Shown here in pieces: positions 32,935-44,800 of a DNA stretch of 64,000 nucleotides; position 1 is the first letter of the stretch; every line of letters starts with the position of its first letter. The stretch is from NCBI GenBank assembly GCA_027579435.1, contig JANBPK010000746.1, positions 29,396-93,395 on the forward strand, given 5' to 3'. The stretch is from Candolleomyces eurysporus (Eukaryota; Basidiomycota; Agaricomycetes; Agaricales; Psathyrellaceae). Made by a program: the position numbers and the translations under genes. The notes beneath the pieces are model-generated. The model was not told where the DNA came from. It searched no databases and was given only the letters and a program-made list of their open reading frames with translations.

Positions 32935-35068
32935 ATGATCGCCCAAGCTGACGTCCCGGCGAATACCCCAGATCTAGCCGGTGACCCTGCCAATAGTCTC
33001 GGTTATGAGGCAACACGCGATGAGAAAGCTAGCAATCCTGTGCTCATGCCAGTTCCCCCGTATCGCAAACAATTACCACAGTCTTCGCCTTCCGGCCAAT
33101 CCGGAGGGAATGGGCCCTTTCCAAACCGCTTACATTCTACGGTAAATTCCCTCGAGGAAAACCGTAAAATCGTCACGATCATCCTCAGATATCTTGATAA
33201 TCGCAAGGTCCATAAATACTCTCACAGTCGGAAGGATCTCCTCACCATCCTGCGAGTCTGCCGGACGTGGTCCGAATGGGCAGCAGAAATTCTGTGGTAC
33301 ACGCCGAATTTGCCCAGCTCCGCCACCTTGCAGAAGATAATTCGCACATTGGAGTGTCCTAACCCAACTTTCACCTATTCAAAATTCATTCGACAACTCA
33401 ATCTCACCATTCCCGGACCAGCTGTTGAAGACTCAATGCTCATTACCTTATCCCGATGTGAGCTACTTGAAAGATTGGTCCTCGACGGGTGCAAGCAGCT
33501 CACGTCGGCTGCATTGGAGGCTACCCTCTCATCTTGGCCTAATCTGATCACCATCGACCTCACCGATGTATTTGAAGTTACTAATAAGGCCATCATCTCA
33601 CTGGCCGAAACTTCTAAAAAGCTGGAGGGTGTCGATCTCAGCCGCTGCAGGTTCCTGGGGGACCCGGTGCTCATCGCTCTCGCCAAAAATTGCCCAGATT
33701 TGCGTCGATTTAAGATAGGTGGATCCGACTTGGTCACCGATATCGGCGTATCGGCTGTGGTCAATGGCTGTCCACTGTTGTTGAAACTGGATGTTCGCGG
33801 CTGCTCCAACATAACAGATACCGCCATTCGCGAGATGTGGACCCACTCTCCCTATATGCAAGAGCTCCATCTTGAATTTTGCGACGCCTTGACAGATCTC
33901 GCTTTCCCTTCGAAAGTTGAGATCGCTAAACCAGGTGATCCTCGGGACCAGAAGGACGACAATGCGGGTCTCCCGAGCCAAGGAGAATGTAGCACCCTGT
34001 CTGTTTCTTCTGCAGAAGGACTCGTAGTGAATACGGATCCCCCGCAACTAGTATCGGAAGCCAAAGAGTTGGCAAACGTTGTACGTCTACAGGCTATTAT
34101 ATTTTACTGAACGACTAACACTCTTGCGATAGGAACCTCAAGAGTCCCTTCTATCACTCCCTGGCTTGACATCGGTCGAACTCTGTACTCTTGTTGTCCA
34201 CCAGTTCTCAAAGAACCTTCAATCCCTCTCCCTCTCATCTTGTACCCGGATCACAGATCTCGCCATCGAAGGTATTGTCACCTGTGCACCGGGACTCCGC
34301 GAGCTGAGGTTGAGGAAGTGCTCTTTGTTAACTGACCGATCTGTCGAAACCATTTGCAAACTCGGTCATTCATTGCACTACCTGGATCTAGCCCACGTTA
34401 ATCAAATCACCAACGAAGCTGTTAAGAAGCTTGCCCAGAGCTGCACGGGGCTCAAAGATGTCGACTTCACCTGTCAGTATTCCCCTGCACTCTCCATTTG
34501 CATCCATCGTTGATTCAATACGCTGTCCTCAGGTTGCGACAAGTTGACAGACGAGTCTGTTGTGGAGCTATCCAAACTCCCAAAGTTGCGTCGCATCGTC
34601 CTCGTGAGGGTGTCTAAAATCACAGATGTCGCGATATACGCTCTCGCGGCACGAGCGGCATTCCTCCAAAATGTTCACTTGTCTTATTGCGAGCAAATAA
34701 CCCTTCAGGCCGTTCATCTTTTGCTGGACAAGGCTAGGAAGTTAAAGCATCTTACCCTGACGGGAATTCGCGTTTTCATGGATCCTGAGCTTCAACGATT
34801 CTGTAGTGAGCCTCCAAAAGTGGGTGCAACTGCTGACTCCCTTCTTTATGCATTGTCTCATACATTCTTGCTTCAGGACTACAATTCACGTGCAGCCTTC
34901 TGCGTGTACTCGGGGCATGGAATAACCCAACTTCGAAATCATCTAGATTCCACATCGATTGAAATGTTCGACGAGCAAAGGTTTTTGGATGCAATCGGGG
35001 ACGCACCACCGGCGGTGGGGAACTTTGGAAGTGACGCTGATTCCCGATGGTACGAGTTCGAGGACTGA
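32935..35068 (+). CDS. Grr1-like F-box/LRR protein 2
   Basis: Four exons: 32935-34080, 34133-34472, 34533-34819 and 34877-35068, giving 654 aa. F-box-like segment about residues 78-125 (ENRKIVTIILRYLDNRKV, then a 10-residue insertion relative to copy 1, then RKDLLTILRVCRTWSEWA). Twelve or more LRRs of the C-x-x-(I/L)-T-D type follow: SRCELLERLVLDGCKQLTS, VTDIGVSAVVNGCPLLLKL, GCSNITDTAIREMW, SSCTRITDLAIEGIV, LTDRSVETICKLG, YCEQITLQAVHLLL. The C-terminus (AFCVYSGHGITQLRNHLD, GDAPPAVG) is the normal end of fungal Grr1/GrrA proteins. It is the one uninterrupted copy with a full insert. The third intron is a multiple of 3 and open, so intron retention would give a longer product. Role: substrate receptor of an SCF E3 ligase, by family. 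Confidence 0.85.
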
Positions 35069-35732
35069 TGTACGCTATGGAGACTCAGCCGCTAGAGTGT
35101 TGGACTAGCATAACAAGTCAGAGATGATCGATAATAGTGTTATCGCGGGCTATGGGGGTGCTGAGGGAGCGCTAGGTTCCATTTCCATTCTGTTTCATTT
35201 CCCATTCTAAAGTCGGAGTCGGCCGAGGAGAGGCGTGGAATCTGGCCTTTTTGATTGGAAATTTTCGCCGCACCTACCTAAGGCCCACGACTTTCGGTCA
35301 CTTGCCAGTGTCACCAGCCTCAGGCTGAGGCGCCAAACCCCAAGATCGAGACTAGAGGTACAAGAAACATGAAGCCGGACTCCACATCCAATGGGCGCAC
35401 TAATAGAGCGAATACATGGGTCAAGAGTATTTCGAATGGTGAGGCATCTCAGAAGAACTGTAACGCTACAAGAACGAACCACTACATAATGGACTTGAAT
35501 TGCCTTCGAGGTTCGAGCAACACCCACTGGTACGCGATTTCTCACGCAACCATTGCCGAAAATATCGGAACAGCATTTCCTCTTTCAACCCTTGACACTT
35601 GCCAAAGAAATAGACGTGCAAGCTGGCCTTCAAATCGTTGACAACCGCATAGCGTACACGTACCGTCCTTTACCCTTGGCTACCTCCTAAGTCTGTTGAA
35701 CTCTCTAGGAATCCTAATCCGCCTTCTCTCCA
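35069..35732. other. intergenic, promoter of Grr1-like 3
   Basis: About 660 bases. Parts resemble the region before copies 1 and 2 (ctgtttcatttcccattctaaag near 35190; aaacatgaagccgga near 35366), so it too seems to be a decayed copy of the shared promoter block. No other gene was seen. Confidence 0.4.
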
Positions 35733-37853
35733 ATGACCACCCAAGCCGACTTCCTGACCATCCCAGATATCGCTGGCGACTTTGGCAGTGACTCCAGTTA
35801 TGGAGTGACGCACGATGAGCAAGCGAGCAATTTCGGGCTCATGCCAGGTCCTCCTCTCCGCAGAGAACTCTCGGACAATGTGCCGTTAGGCCAGTTCAAA
35901 GGGACTTTCTTTCCCGATCGTGCATCCTCAGCGGAAAAATCCCTCAAGGAAAACCGCAAAATCGTCACAAATATCCTTAGATATTTCGACAATCAGGATG
36001 ATCTCCTCACCGTCCTGAGAGTCTGCAGGAAGTGGTCCGAATGGGGAGCGGAGCTCTTGTGGTACAGGCCGAAGTTGTCTCGCCACGGATCGGTGCAGGG
36101 GATGGTTCGCACATTGGAAAGCCCCAACCCAACTCTCGCCTACCACAAGCTCATTCGACGACTCAATTTCGTCGCCCCTGCACCGTGGATTGGGGACTCG
36201 ACGCTCACCGCCCTATCCCAATGTGATCTTCTAGAACGGTTAACCCTGCATGGGTCCAAGCGGCTATCTGCTCCTGCATTGGAGGCTACCCTCACATCTT
36301 GGCCAAACCTAATCTCCATCGACCTCACCAACGTAGCCGAAGTCACTAATGAGGCCATCATTTTGCTTGCTGCCGTTTCCAACAAACTACAGGGGGTCAA
36401 CCTCAACGGGTGCAAAATCCCAGGAGACCCTGCCCTTATCGCTTTGGCCAAGAATTGCCCAAGTTTATGTCGACTTCGGATGGGCGCATCCGACCTGGTC
36501 ACAGACACCGGCGTATCCGCCATTGTGAAAGGGTGTCCACGGTTGTTGGAATTGGATCTTCATCGCTGCCAGAACATCACCGATATTGCCGTACGTGAAG
36601 TGTGGACGCATGCTCACAACATGCGACAGTTGGACCTCGCGTTCTGTGGCAGCCTCACGGACCTCGCCTTTCCCTTCACCATCAGGGTTGTTGAAGCTGG
36701 CGATGCCCCTCGAGACCAGGAGAGGGACAACGCCGGCCTTCCGGGCCAAGGAGAGCACGATGCAGCAAAAGGTCGGGAAGTCGCTTACGTGGAGGGTCGC
36801 CCAGTGGAAACAGATCGCCCAGAAGTTGTTCCAGAAGTCCGAGAACTGACGAGTATTGTAAGCCTTCAGTATATTGGGATTGATTTTGCTTCTCACTCGT
36901 TGGTCAGGACCCTCAAGAGCACATATCTTCACTTCCTGGCTTGTCGACAATTGGCCTCTGCCCTCTAACTGTACATCAGACATTGGAGTCACTGCGGATT
37001 CTTGACCTCTCGTCTTGTATTCAAATCACGGATAACGCCATCGAAGGAATCACCTCGTGCGCGCCACGACTACGAAATCTCGTTTTGAGCAAATGTGCTC
37101 TGCTGACCGACCGTTCAATTGAAGCCATCTGCAAGCTCGGTCGTGCATTACACCTTCTGAATCTAGCTCATGTTGGCCAAGTCACCGATGAAGCTGTCAA
37201 GAAGCTTGCTCAGAGCTGCACGAGGCTCAGATATGTCGACTTCGCATGTTAGTATTTCCTCGCACATCCGTTTGCATCCATCATTAACACAGTACACGGT
37301 CCTCAGGTTGCCACAAGCTGACCGACGAGTCTGTTGTGGAGCTGTCCAAACTGCCCAAGCTGCGTCGTATTGGCCTCGTGAGGGTGTCAAATATCACAGA
37401 TGTTGCGATATACGCTCTCGCAGCACAAGCGGCATCCCTGGAGAGGACTCATCTATCTTATTGCGAGCAAATAACTCTGAAGGCCGTTCATCTTTTGCTA
37501 GATAAGGCTCTTAGATTAACCCATCTCAGCCTGACTGGAAATCCCGTTTTCATGGTTCCCGAGCTTCGAAGGTTTATCAGAGAGCCCCCAAAAGTAAGTG
37601 CAGCCCTCGATTCACTACACCCTAAGTTGTTGTCTGATACACTGTCATTTCATTGCAGGAGCTCAATGCCTACCAACGTTCGGCTTTCTGTGTGTACTCT
37701 GGACGGGGTATAGAGCAACTTCGAAAGTATCTGGATGCCACGTTGGGTGAAGCCTCCGACGAGCAGAGCCTTTTGAGCACCATCGGGGACGCACCACCGG
37801 CGCTAGCGGAGGTTGGAAGTGACTCTGATTCCGATTACGAGGCTGATGCGTAA
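35733..37853 (+). CDS. Grr1-like F-box/LRR protein 3
   Basis: Four exons: 35733-36857, 36908-37247, 37307-37593 and 37659-37853, giving 648 aa; exons 2 and 3 are exactly the same length as in copy 2 (340 and 287 nt). It starts MTTQADFLTIPDIAGDFGSD. F-box-like segment RKIVTNILRYFDNQDDLLTV ... RKWSEWGAELLW at about 70-115, then the LRR series (GSKRLSAPALEATL, VTNEAIILLAAVSNKLQGVN, GCKIPGDPALIALAKNCP, LDLHRCQNITDIAVREVW, SSCIQITDNAIEGITSCAP, LTDRSIEAICKLGRAL). It ends in GDAPPALAEVGSDSDSDYEA. Copy 3 differs most in the acidic linker after LTDLAFP (residues about 315-375), which suggests relaxed constraint or new specificity there. Confidence 0.85.
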
Positions 37854-37934
37854 TGAATCGAGACGGACCGACTGATCCCACTGGCTTCTCTTCACTCTTT
37901 TCCAAGGACCGTAACGTCGCACTACTACCAGACT

Positions 37935-38584
37935 TCAATGGCGGGTCCATTGCACAAAAACTGTAGATGTAATCATGAAACCGAACTGGACAGACGGGTC
38001 TCTACGATTAATCTTAATCAATGATGTTTCTACCCCGATGATGACCACCCCTCCGTCTTTCCAGTCAGACTTCGCTGTCGCAGTTCCGATCCCATTCCTT
38101 GTAAAAACCACCTGTATGCCGACCGTCATATCCTGCCGTGTATCCGGTCTACAATCTATACACGAAGTACCCCTTTCACCGATGAGCCCACAACCAGGGC
38201 GAATATCGAAGTTCGACACCAGGGCCAGCCTGGTCGTTGTATGTCCATTGATCACGGTGGTGTCCTATAATCCGCTTCCAAATTTCTTCGTCCGATTCAT
38301 CTAACGATATTGATGAGCGAAAACAGAGGGAGAGCTTGACGGTGTCACTAGCACCTACCTTCGAACGCATGACCCCATCTCAAGCTCGCGATTCCGTGGT
38401 AGAGGTAGGACCATCGATACTTCATGTAACGCACGTCGTCCAGGAGGAATGGTTTCCATCTTTGGTAGAGTTCCTGAGCTCGTTCTCGAAGGCGGAACTG
38501 AACTTCCCTTGGTTCACGCACAGTGGTCTGTTCACTAAGACTGCACAAGAGGTACGGAATCCCCGTTCGCTGTGGGTACGAATG
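37935..38584 (-). CDS. possible extra 3' exons of the F-box gene upstream
   Basis: Three stretches on the minus strand (38584-38359, 38300-38220, 38155-37935) join by GT-AG introns into one open frame of 175 codons with no start codon: HSYPQRTGIPYLLCSLSEQ, ELYQRWKPFLLDDVRYMKYR, DEEIWKRIIGHHRDQW, ... FMITSTVFVQWTRH. The first joins in phase to the F-box gene at 38627 through a 42-nt intron (gtacatgg ... actgacag), which would make a 690-aa protein instead of 527. I do not recognise the extension. It could also be a separate decayed gene. Confidence 0.4.
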
Positions 38585-38587
38585 CTG

Positions 38588-40171
38588 TCAGTAAGAGATA
38601 CGATAAGATAACTGAGTACCATGTACCGTCAAAGTCTGGGAGTCCCCTCGACTCAAAACGATCTCCTCTAGTTGTCTGAGATGGCCGTCATCTATCGCGT
38701 TCAAAAGCCCCTTCGCTTTTGAAGCTAGGTCGCAGATGACTCTCCGGTTTGCTCCTTCTGGGAATATTATTCCGTTATCGGGGGCATCCTCTAGCGACGA
38801 GAGGTGTGAATGCAGCCTCGCATCATCTTCGTAAACGAAGTATATTTCGTCGAGATGATGGCATCCGGCTCCACCATGGTGTCCTTTGCCAGTATCGGGA
38901 AGAGATAACGCTGTGGTTCTCGATTTGATTACACGTGTAAGTGCTTCGCAGTCGATGACATTCTCAACGCCTCCCATCTTGCGACTGCGAATAACGAGGT
39001 TCTGGAGGTTGGGAAGGGTTGGGGTCGAGGATTTGGTGTCCAGGATGAGCATGCAGAGTGCGTCTTTGCTGACATTGGTGATATCCAGGCGTTCCAGCTT
39101 CGGACAAAGAGAGAGGATGCCCGCAAAGACGTTGGTATACTCCCCGCAATGGCCATCCAAGGCGAGTCGTCGTAAATCACATCCGGATCTGCCAATTAGG
39201 TTTGATACTTTCTCGTAGACCGGATCAGCGGGATTGAACGATCCTCGTATCTCTAGGTCTGACAAGGAGGGGAGCGTCAACAAATCAACGTGGTCCAACA
39301 GGGCTGCTGCACTGGGGGTTCCTACTTGAAAGCGGAAAGCTTCAAGCTTGGGCAGGACCAGCGGCGCTTCAGGGAGCGGCGGCGTCTGATTCACCTTGTA
39401 GACCAGTCTCTGCATTTCTCGGGGCTGAATCTCCGCCAGGGCGTTGTAGCAGCTGCCACTGTGAGAGTCCTCAGCGAAGACCTCGAGCTGGGACCAGGGG
39501 AGCTCGATCTGGAAGGCTGACCGGCTCTCGAGGAAGTACCGGGTGTGTACGATCGCTTCACGCAGTTTGGGGGCATCCGAAAAGCAATCGAGTCGGTAGT
39601 ACTCTTTCCCACCGGGCGGCGCGCTCGACCATGCACCGTGAAACTCTAGGCGATTGAGGAGAGGTACCTTTCCACGTAACATGGAAAGCTCTTCCAAAGC
39701 CTGCATGGGAACCCTGAGGTAGACCTTCTCCCAGCGATTACACCCCTCTGCCAACACTCGAATGATCTCTTTGACAGCGCCTTCATCCTTCCTCCAGCCG
39801 CTATTGTCGACTTCAAAGTGGATGGACAATGGCATTCCTCCCGACCGAGAGATGTAAAGGCGAAGTGATTCCCTGATTCTGTCGACGTTGAGGTGATTGC
39901 CTCTAGCGAGGCTGACTTCCGGGAGCGTTTTCCAGAGGCTGCAGTGACTCACTGCTCTCGCCCGCCACAAGCGACTGACGCTGCAGAGCACCATGAGGCA
40001 TCTCTGCCTCGACCTCGACTGCTCGTGTGACATGGAAAAGGCGAATATCTGCTGCCATATCTCCGCGGGTGTGGCGTCTAAGCTAGATGCTGAGCGACCG
40101 TTTTGGCTTCGGGAATGCATCTTGGAGGTGCTTGGGGGCGTATTAGCATGAAGGCTCGCAAATTTCGACAT
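38588..40171 (-). CDS. F-box protein
   Basis: A 527-codon frame on the minus strand starting MSKFASLHANTPPSTSKMHS. The F-box covers about residues 32-85 (SLDATPAEIWQQIFAFSMS, then MVLCSVSRLWRARAVSHCSL, WKTLPEV). A long leucine-rich region of degenerate repeats follows (LNRLEFHGAW, LVLPKLEAFRFQVG, LLTLPSLSDLEIRGSF, LCPKLERLDITNVSKDAL, LPNLQNLVIRSRK), ending near LRQLEEIVLSRG. This is the same general plan as the gene at 5881-7473. The inferred role is substrate recognition in an SCF ubiquitin ligase. The simple stop at 38588 may be bypassed by an intron (see the entry at 37935-38584). Confidence 0.82.
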   Translation of the reverse strand: MSKFASLHANTPPSTSKMHSRSQNGRSASSLDATPAEIWQQIFAFSMSHEQSRSRQRCLMVLCSVSRLWRARAVSHCSLWKTLPEVSLARGNHLNVDRIRESLRLYISRSGGMPLSIHFEVDNSGWRKDEGAVKEIIRVLAEGCNRWEKVYLRVPMQALEELSMLRGKVPLLNRLEFHGAWSSAPPGGKEYYRLDCFSDAPKLREAIVHTRYFLESRSAFQIELPWSQLEVFAEDSHSGSCYNALAEIQPREMQRLVYKVNQTPPLPEAPLVLPKLEAFRFQVGTPSAAALLDHVDLLTLPSLSDLEIRGSFNPADPVYEKVSNLIGRSGCDLRRLALDGHCGEYTNVFAGILSLCPKLERLDITNVSKDALCMLILDTKSSTPTLPNLQNLVIRSRKMGGVENVIDCEALTRVIKSRTTALSLPDTGKGHHGGAGCHHLDEIYFVYEDDARLHSHLSSLEDAPDNGIIFPEGANRRVICDLASKAKGLLNAIDDGHLRQLEEIVLSRGDSQTLTVHGTQLSYRISY

Positions 40172-40786
40172 AGCGCACGCACTGCTCGCTGACCGAATGA
40201 GGCTTCAGGGATAAGGTTCTACTGAAGCGTGGTTAGCTTTATATGTCCGCACCATTATGCGATATCGATAAGATGTGTGGTAATGAAATTGGTGAAACAT
40301 GAAGCGAAGTTCTCGGGCCTCATGGGAGCTCCATTACTCAGGTCCCCAATCATAGCAAAGCACCTCGGAAGAAGAGATGGTAGGTATTCGGGGCAGCGAT
40401 TCGATGCGAAATCAACGAAGATAGTGGAAAATCCGGAGAGACCCGACTGAACCCTCACCCGATATATTCCTTGCTTTAGATAAAGAGCACGAAAAGCTCC
40501 TTGGGGTTGCCCCGTGCCCACGTGCTAAGTTCCTCCTATTTCGTTAACCAAACCGCCGAGTACCTTTGTCACGGAGGCTAACTTTAGTTGAGTCTGGCGT
40601 GATACCCATAAGCGCCCACGACTCCATGAAGTAACTCGAATTGTGATCTGACGTCACCCCCGTTGCGTTGCTCACGGAACATTGGACATAAGGACAAACA
40701 ACCGTCGCTCTCTGACTGCCTCTCTCTTCTGATCAGAACAGACATAACTCGATTTCGACTAGCTTTGATCCTACACATACGAAGAA
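40172..40786. other. intergenic, divergent promoter F-box / DJ-1
   Basis: 615 bases between two divergent starts. No gene and no clear TATA box was seen. Confidence 0.4.
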
Positions 40787-41680
40787 ATGCCGTCAGCTCT
40801 AGTTTTACTGGCAGATGGGACAGAGGAAATGGAATTGTACGAGTCTCCACCTCAGCTGATCTATCTCAGGCTGAAGGCACGCGCCTGGCTTTCTTCATTT
40901 TCATAGTACTATAGCATATGACACCCTTGTCAGGGCAGGCGTAAAGACCCTCTCTGCATACGTGCCAACAATTTCCTTCGGAACCAGGACCGTTAGCCCT
41001 CCTGTGGCGAAGGGTTCTCGGGGAATCAATATTATGCCCGACTCTTATCTTGAAGCCTCAGTCTGCGGACCGGTGGGTTGGCATACCACAAGCCCATTCT
41101 TATCCTTCCAAACCAGTCACCCTCTGTAGGATCAGCACGATCTGCTCGTGATCCCAGGAGGAGCTATCGGGGCAGCAACGATATCGACGAACCCTGTGGT
41201 CCAGCAACTCATTCGAGATTACATCAAGAGCGGGAAATATGTAGGTATGATCTGCGCAGGTGATTGAGTTATCTCCCCTTCGAATGCGAGGTAAACCTTA
41301 CTTGCAAATCTCAGGGAGTCTTGCTGCGAAGACCTCTAATTTGCCTCGCCAATCTTTGACATCGCACCCCAGCGTCAGAGCTGAGCTTGAACCGGGTACG
41401 TATCGATCCTGTCGCATAATTTAAGTTAGCCTTTCCTTAACGAATCGCCCCTCACAGATTTCGAATACTCCGAAGAGCCAGTCGTTGTATCGGGAAATCT
41501 TGTCACGAGGTAACGTTCTCTACCTCGTTTCTAACATGGGGCTTAATAGCTCCTCCCGTCAGCCGTGGGCCTGGAACTGCATTCCCATTTGCTCTTACGC
41601 TCGTGGAGTTGTTGTGCGGGAAAGAGAAGCGCGAGGAGGTAGCCACGCCCATGATCTTCCCAGCCGGAACCCCTTGGTAA
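40787..41680 (+). CDS. DJ-1/PARK7-family protein
   Basis: Six short exons that no long frame reveals: 40787-40836, 40907-41072, 41130-41259, 41315-41395, 41458-41509 and 41563-41680. They join in phase to 198 aa. The order follows the DJ-1/PfpI fold: MPSALVLLADGTEEMEF (with the conserved Glu of the active site), TIAYDTLVRAGVKTLSAYV, DLLVIPGGAIGAATISTNP, the nucleophile elbow YVGMICAGSLAAK with the reactive cysteine, then VVVSGNLVTSRGPGTAFPFA and LTLVELLCGKEKREEVA. The length is close to human DJ-1 (189 aa). Known family members act in oxidative and glyoxal stress. Every splice site is GT-AG. The start matches the family's usual MP(S)A-LVLLA opening. Confidence 0.85.
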
Positions 41681-41803
41681 TTCAATCGTCTGCACGGAGA
41701 AGACTAAATTAGGGAGATATATAGTATTACAACAATATAAGCAGGAAGTGCATCGTTACATGACAAGGAATTAAAATGAAGATCCGAAAGTGAGGGGCAT
41801 TTT

Positions 41804-44800
41804 CTACTGGTCGTCGTATAGGCAAACCAGTACCTCTCGGGAAACCGAGAAGACACGCGCAGGGTTGGCCTTTGATGAAATAGTGCACATGTCATCATCC
41901 ACCTCCCGAACAACCATCGTGCTACCCTTGTTCTCCCCGGCGGCGACCAGAACTTCTTCGTCAATCGCAGTAGGGTGAACAGGTTCAATGTAGCGCGCGA
42001 CAATACTGCGCCGTTCCCCATCTTCGAAAAGGACTGTCGCTGTTTGTTCGTAACCTTGCGGTGCCTTGGTACCAGCGGTGATACGCCCTCTCTTCCCTTC
42101 GTGTTCTCCTCCCAAGTAGTTTGCCTGTTTTGTCCCATGCAATTGGATCTTGATGTGATAGTGGTGAGGCATAACAGCGGGGTCAAACAACCAATCCTTG
42201 TCCAAGGCTAGAAGACGAATCTGCGGTCAGTTGTTGTAGAGAAGTCAAATCTGTGAGAACGCACTATCAGGTCTCGATCCCTGCATTGACCAGGAACCTC
42301 CGGTGGCCGCAGGGGTAGTAGCGGATGCAGCATAGGAGGAACCACCAAACACCCCGGCAGGGGTGTGTGCAGGTCCAGGAGTAGGGGCGGAGTCAAAGGC
42401 AGGAGTTTGACCGACACCAAATCCAGGTGTAGCAGCCGCAGCAGGCGTAGGTGCACTCTGATTGTTGAGATTATCAGTAACGGACGAGGAGGGAAATGAG
42501 AAAACACGCACCCAGCCGCCACCACCCCAACCATCGCTATCGTTGCTGTCAGCGCCCCAGGCCGCTCGACCAGGTGTTGCGCCACCCCAGTTGGACCGCC
42601 CTGGCGTCGCTCCACCCCAGCCACTAGCATTTCCACCAGCGTTTGCACCAGTCGCGTAGGGATTGGGGGTGCGAGAGCTTGCATTCCAGGCAGGCGTCTT
42701 ACCACCATCGGCATATGGATTTGGAGTTCTTGAGGATGCGTTCCAAGCAGGAGTCTTTCCACCATCCATATAAGGGTTGGGTGTTCGCGAAGAAGCATTC
42801 CATGCCGGTGTGCGACCATCCCCAGCAGCGTATGGGTTCGGGGTTTTTGAGCCGGCTCCAAAAGGTGTTCGACTGCCGCTTGGTGGACCCATAGAACCAA
42901 AACCTCCTGGCGGAGCGCCCCATGCTGGACGAGAATCAAGACTCTCTAGTTTACCATCGGCTCTGCAGAAATTCTGATTGAAAAACTACAAATGAGACTG
43001 AAATAAACAGGACTTACGACAACTTTCTAATTTTCTCCTTGTCGATGCTGATGACCTTGTTTCCAGTGAGCAGTTCCACTCGAGCGATGTTCCCGTTGGT
43101 GTCTTTGATTCTGCCCACGTAGCCTTTGTGAGGCCCTTTGATAACGGTGACTTGCAATCCGATGTGCCGGTCTCTGGGACCTCTACCCATCGCCCCCGAG
43201 CCTACCATACCTCCGTTGGGCTGGGCCAAGGCTGGATTCATTTTCGAGAGGTCGGCAGCCGGGGTCTTGAAGACATTGCCCTTTGGTGCCACAGAAACCA
43301 AGGATCGCACTCGGGTAACAAAAACGCCCCCATTTTCAGCGATGTCTCGATTATGAAGGAATGCGAAGAAGGATTGATGAGTGTGCAAGACGCTCCCTCT
43401 TCGGCCCTGTAATTACAATATCAGAGCGGGCCATCGCGAAATAGGAGGTAGGAAGGTTACCTCGCCATCAAACTCCTTCATGTTGTCGCTAATACGTATC
43501 TCATGCCCGTCGTGGTCGTTAGCAATTGCTCGATTTGAATCACGGCGCATCGAAATCTGGTGAGGTTGCACCAGACGGACCTGTCCATTTTGGTCCAATA
43601 CACGGAAGGAATCGCGCTCTGTCTTGAAGATGACACCGACGGTCTGTGCGCTGTATGAATGTCAGACCACGCAGAACTGTATTTGCGATACGACCACTCA
43701 CTCCAATTGAACCAGATCGTGCAATTCGTAATTTCCGACAGTATTAGTACTGGAGCCAACTTCAGCAGCTTCTCGCAAGTCTTTGGAGAAGACGGAAACC
43801 TTTGATACCAATTAGTCACCAGCGATTGGCTCATAGAGAGAACGCACCTCCTGCATGGACATATCCGAGAGGAAAGTGACAACATTGTCCGTGACCGAAA
43901 TGACCAAACCTGTTTCGTCAATATTCCGCCCTTGCATAACTTTGACGTGGTCTCCTGGTTTGAACTTCTTCCTAACGCTACGCGCAGGAATCTCGACTTT
44001 CTGCCCCTCAATATCCAGACCCACTGCTGTGATGGTCACAACGTCACCGTTGATCTCCTCCACAACACCCTGAACACCGGACTGCTCGCCCTCGAACACT
44101 TCGATATGATCACCAGGTTGCAGAACAGTGACGGCTGCCTTCTTAGATGCCTCTGCAATCACCGAAAGATCCACTACGGCGTCGGTATCTGAGCCATCCT
44201 TCTTCCTCATGAACTGGGTAATTTCGTCCAGTGTCGGGTTGACATCGTCGAGGATCAAAGCGCTGACTTTGAAATCCTTCTCGATGAAACCGTCATGATA
44301 CGTGTCGTTTTGGAAGATGTATATGTTGCCGCGCTTGTGGTGAACGCTCTTCCTACCCCAGACCTTTGTGATTTCCTCATAGTTGAATAGCCTCTGGGGA
44401 GGCCGAGGGGCTCCAGCGCTGATAGGTTGCTTTTTGCGTTTCTTCGCCACGTCCTGAGCATTTTCATCACGAGGAGTGAGGTCGATACGAGGGATGAAGC
44501 GAAGACCGACGTCCTCTCCGTTTTCGGTCACGTCCATGACTTGGGCCAGGTCGCCAGAGTATTTTCCTCGCCGAATTCGGACCCATGAGCCAGTCTGCAC
44601 GGTCTGTTCTTGCTTCTTGATAGTCAAGAGACTGGCCATTTCTTCTATGGGAACGAGTGTGATACCACGGCTGATGTATACGCCAACCAGCCCTTGAACC
44701 GCCTGTTGGACTTGCTTGGAGCTTCTGGCCTCGACATAAATCATTCCAGGTAACGAGTCACGTTGGAAGGCAGATAAGATGCCCAGCGGGTGAGCGGTGT

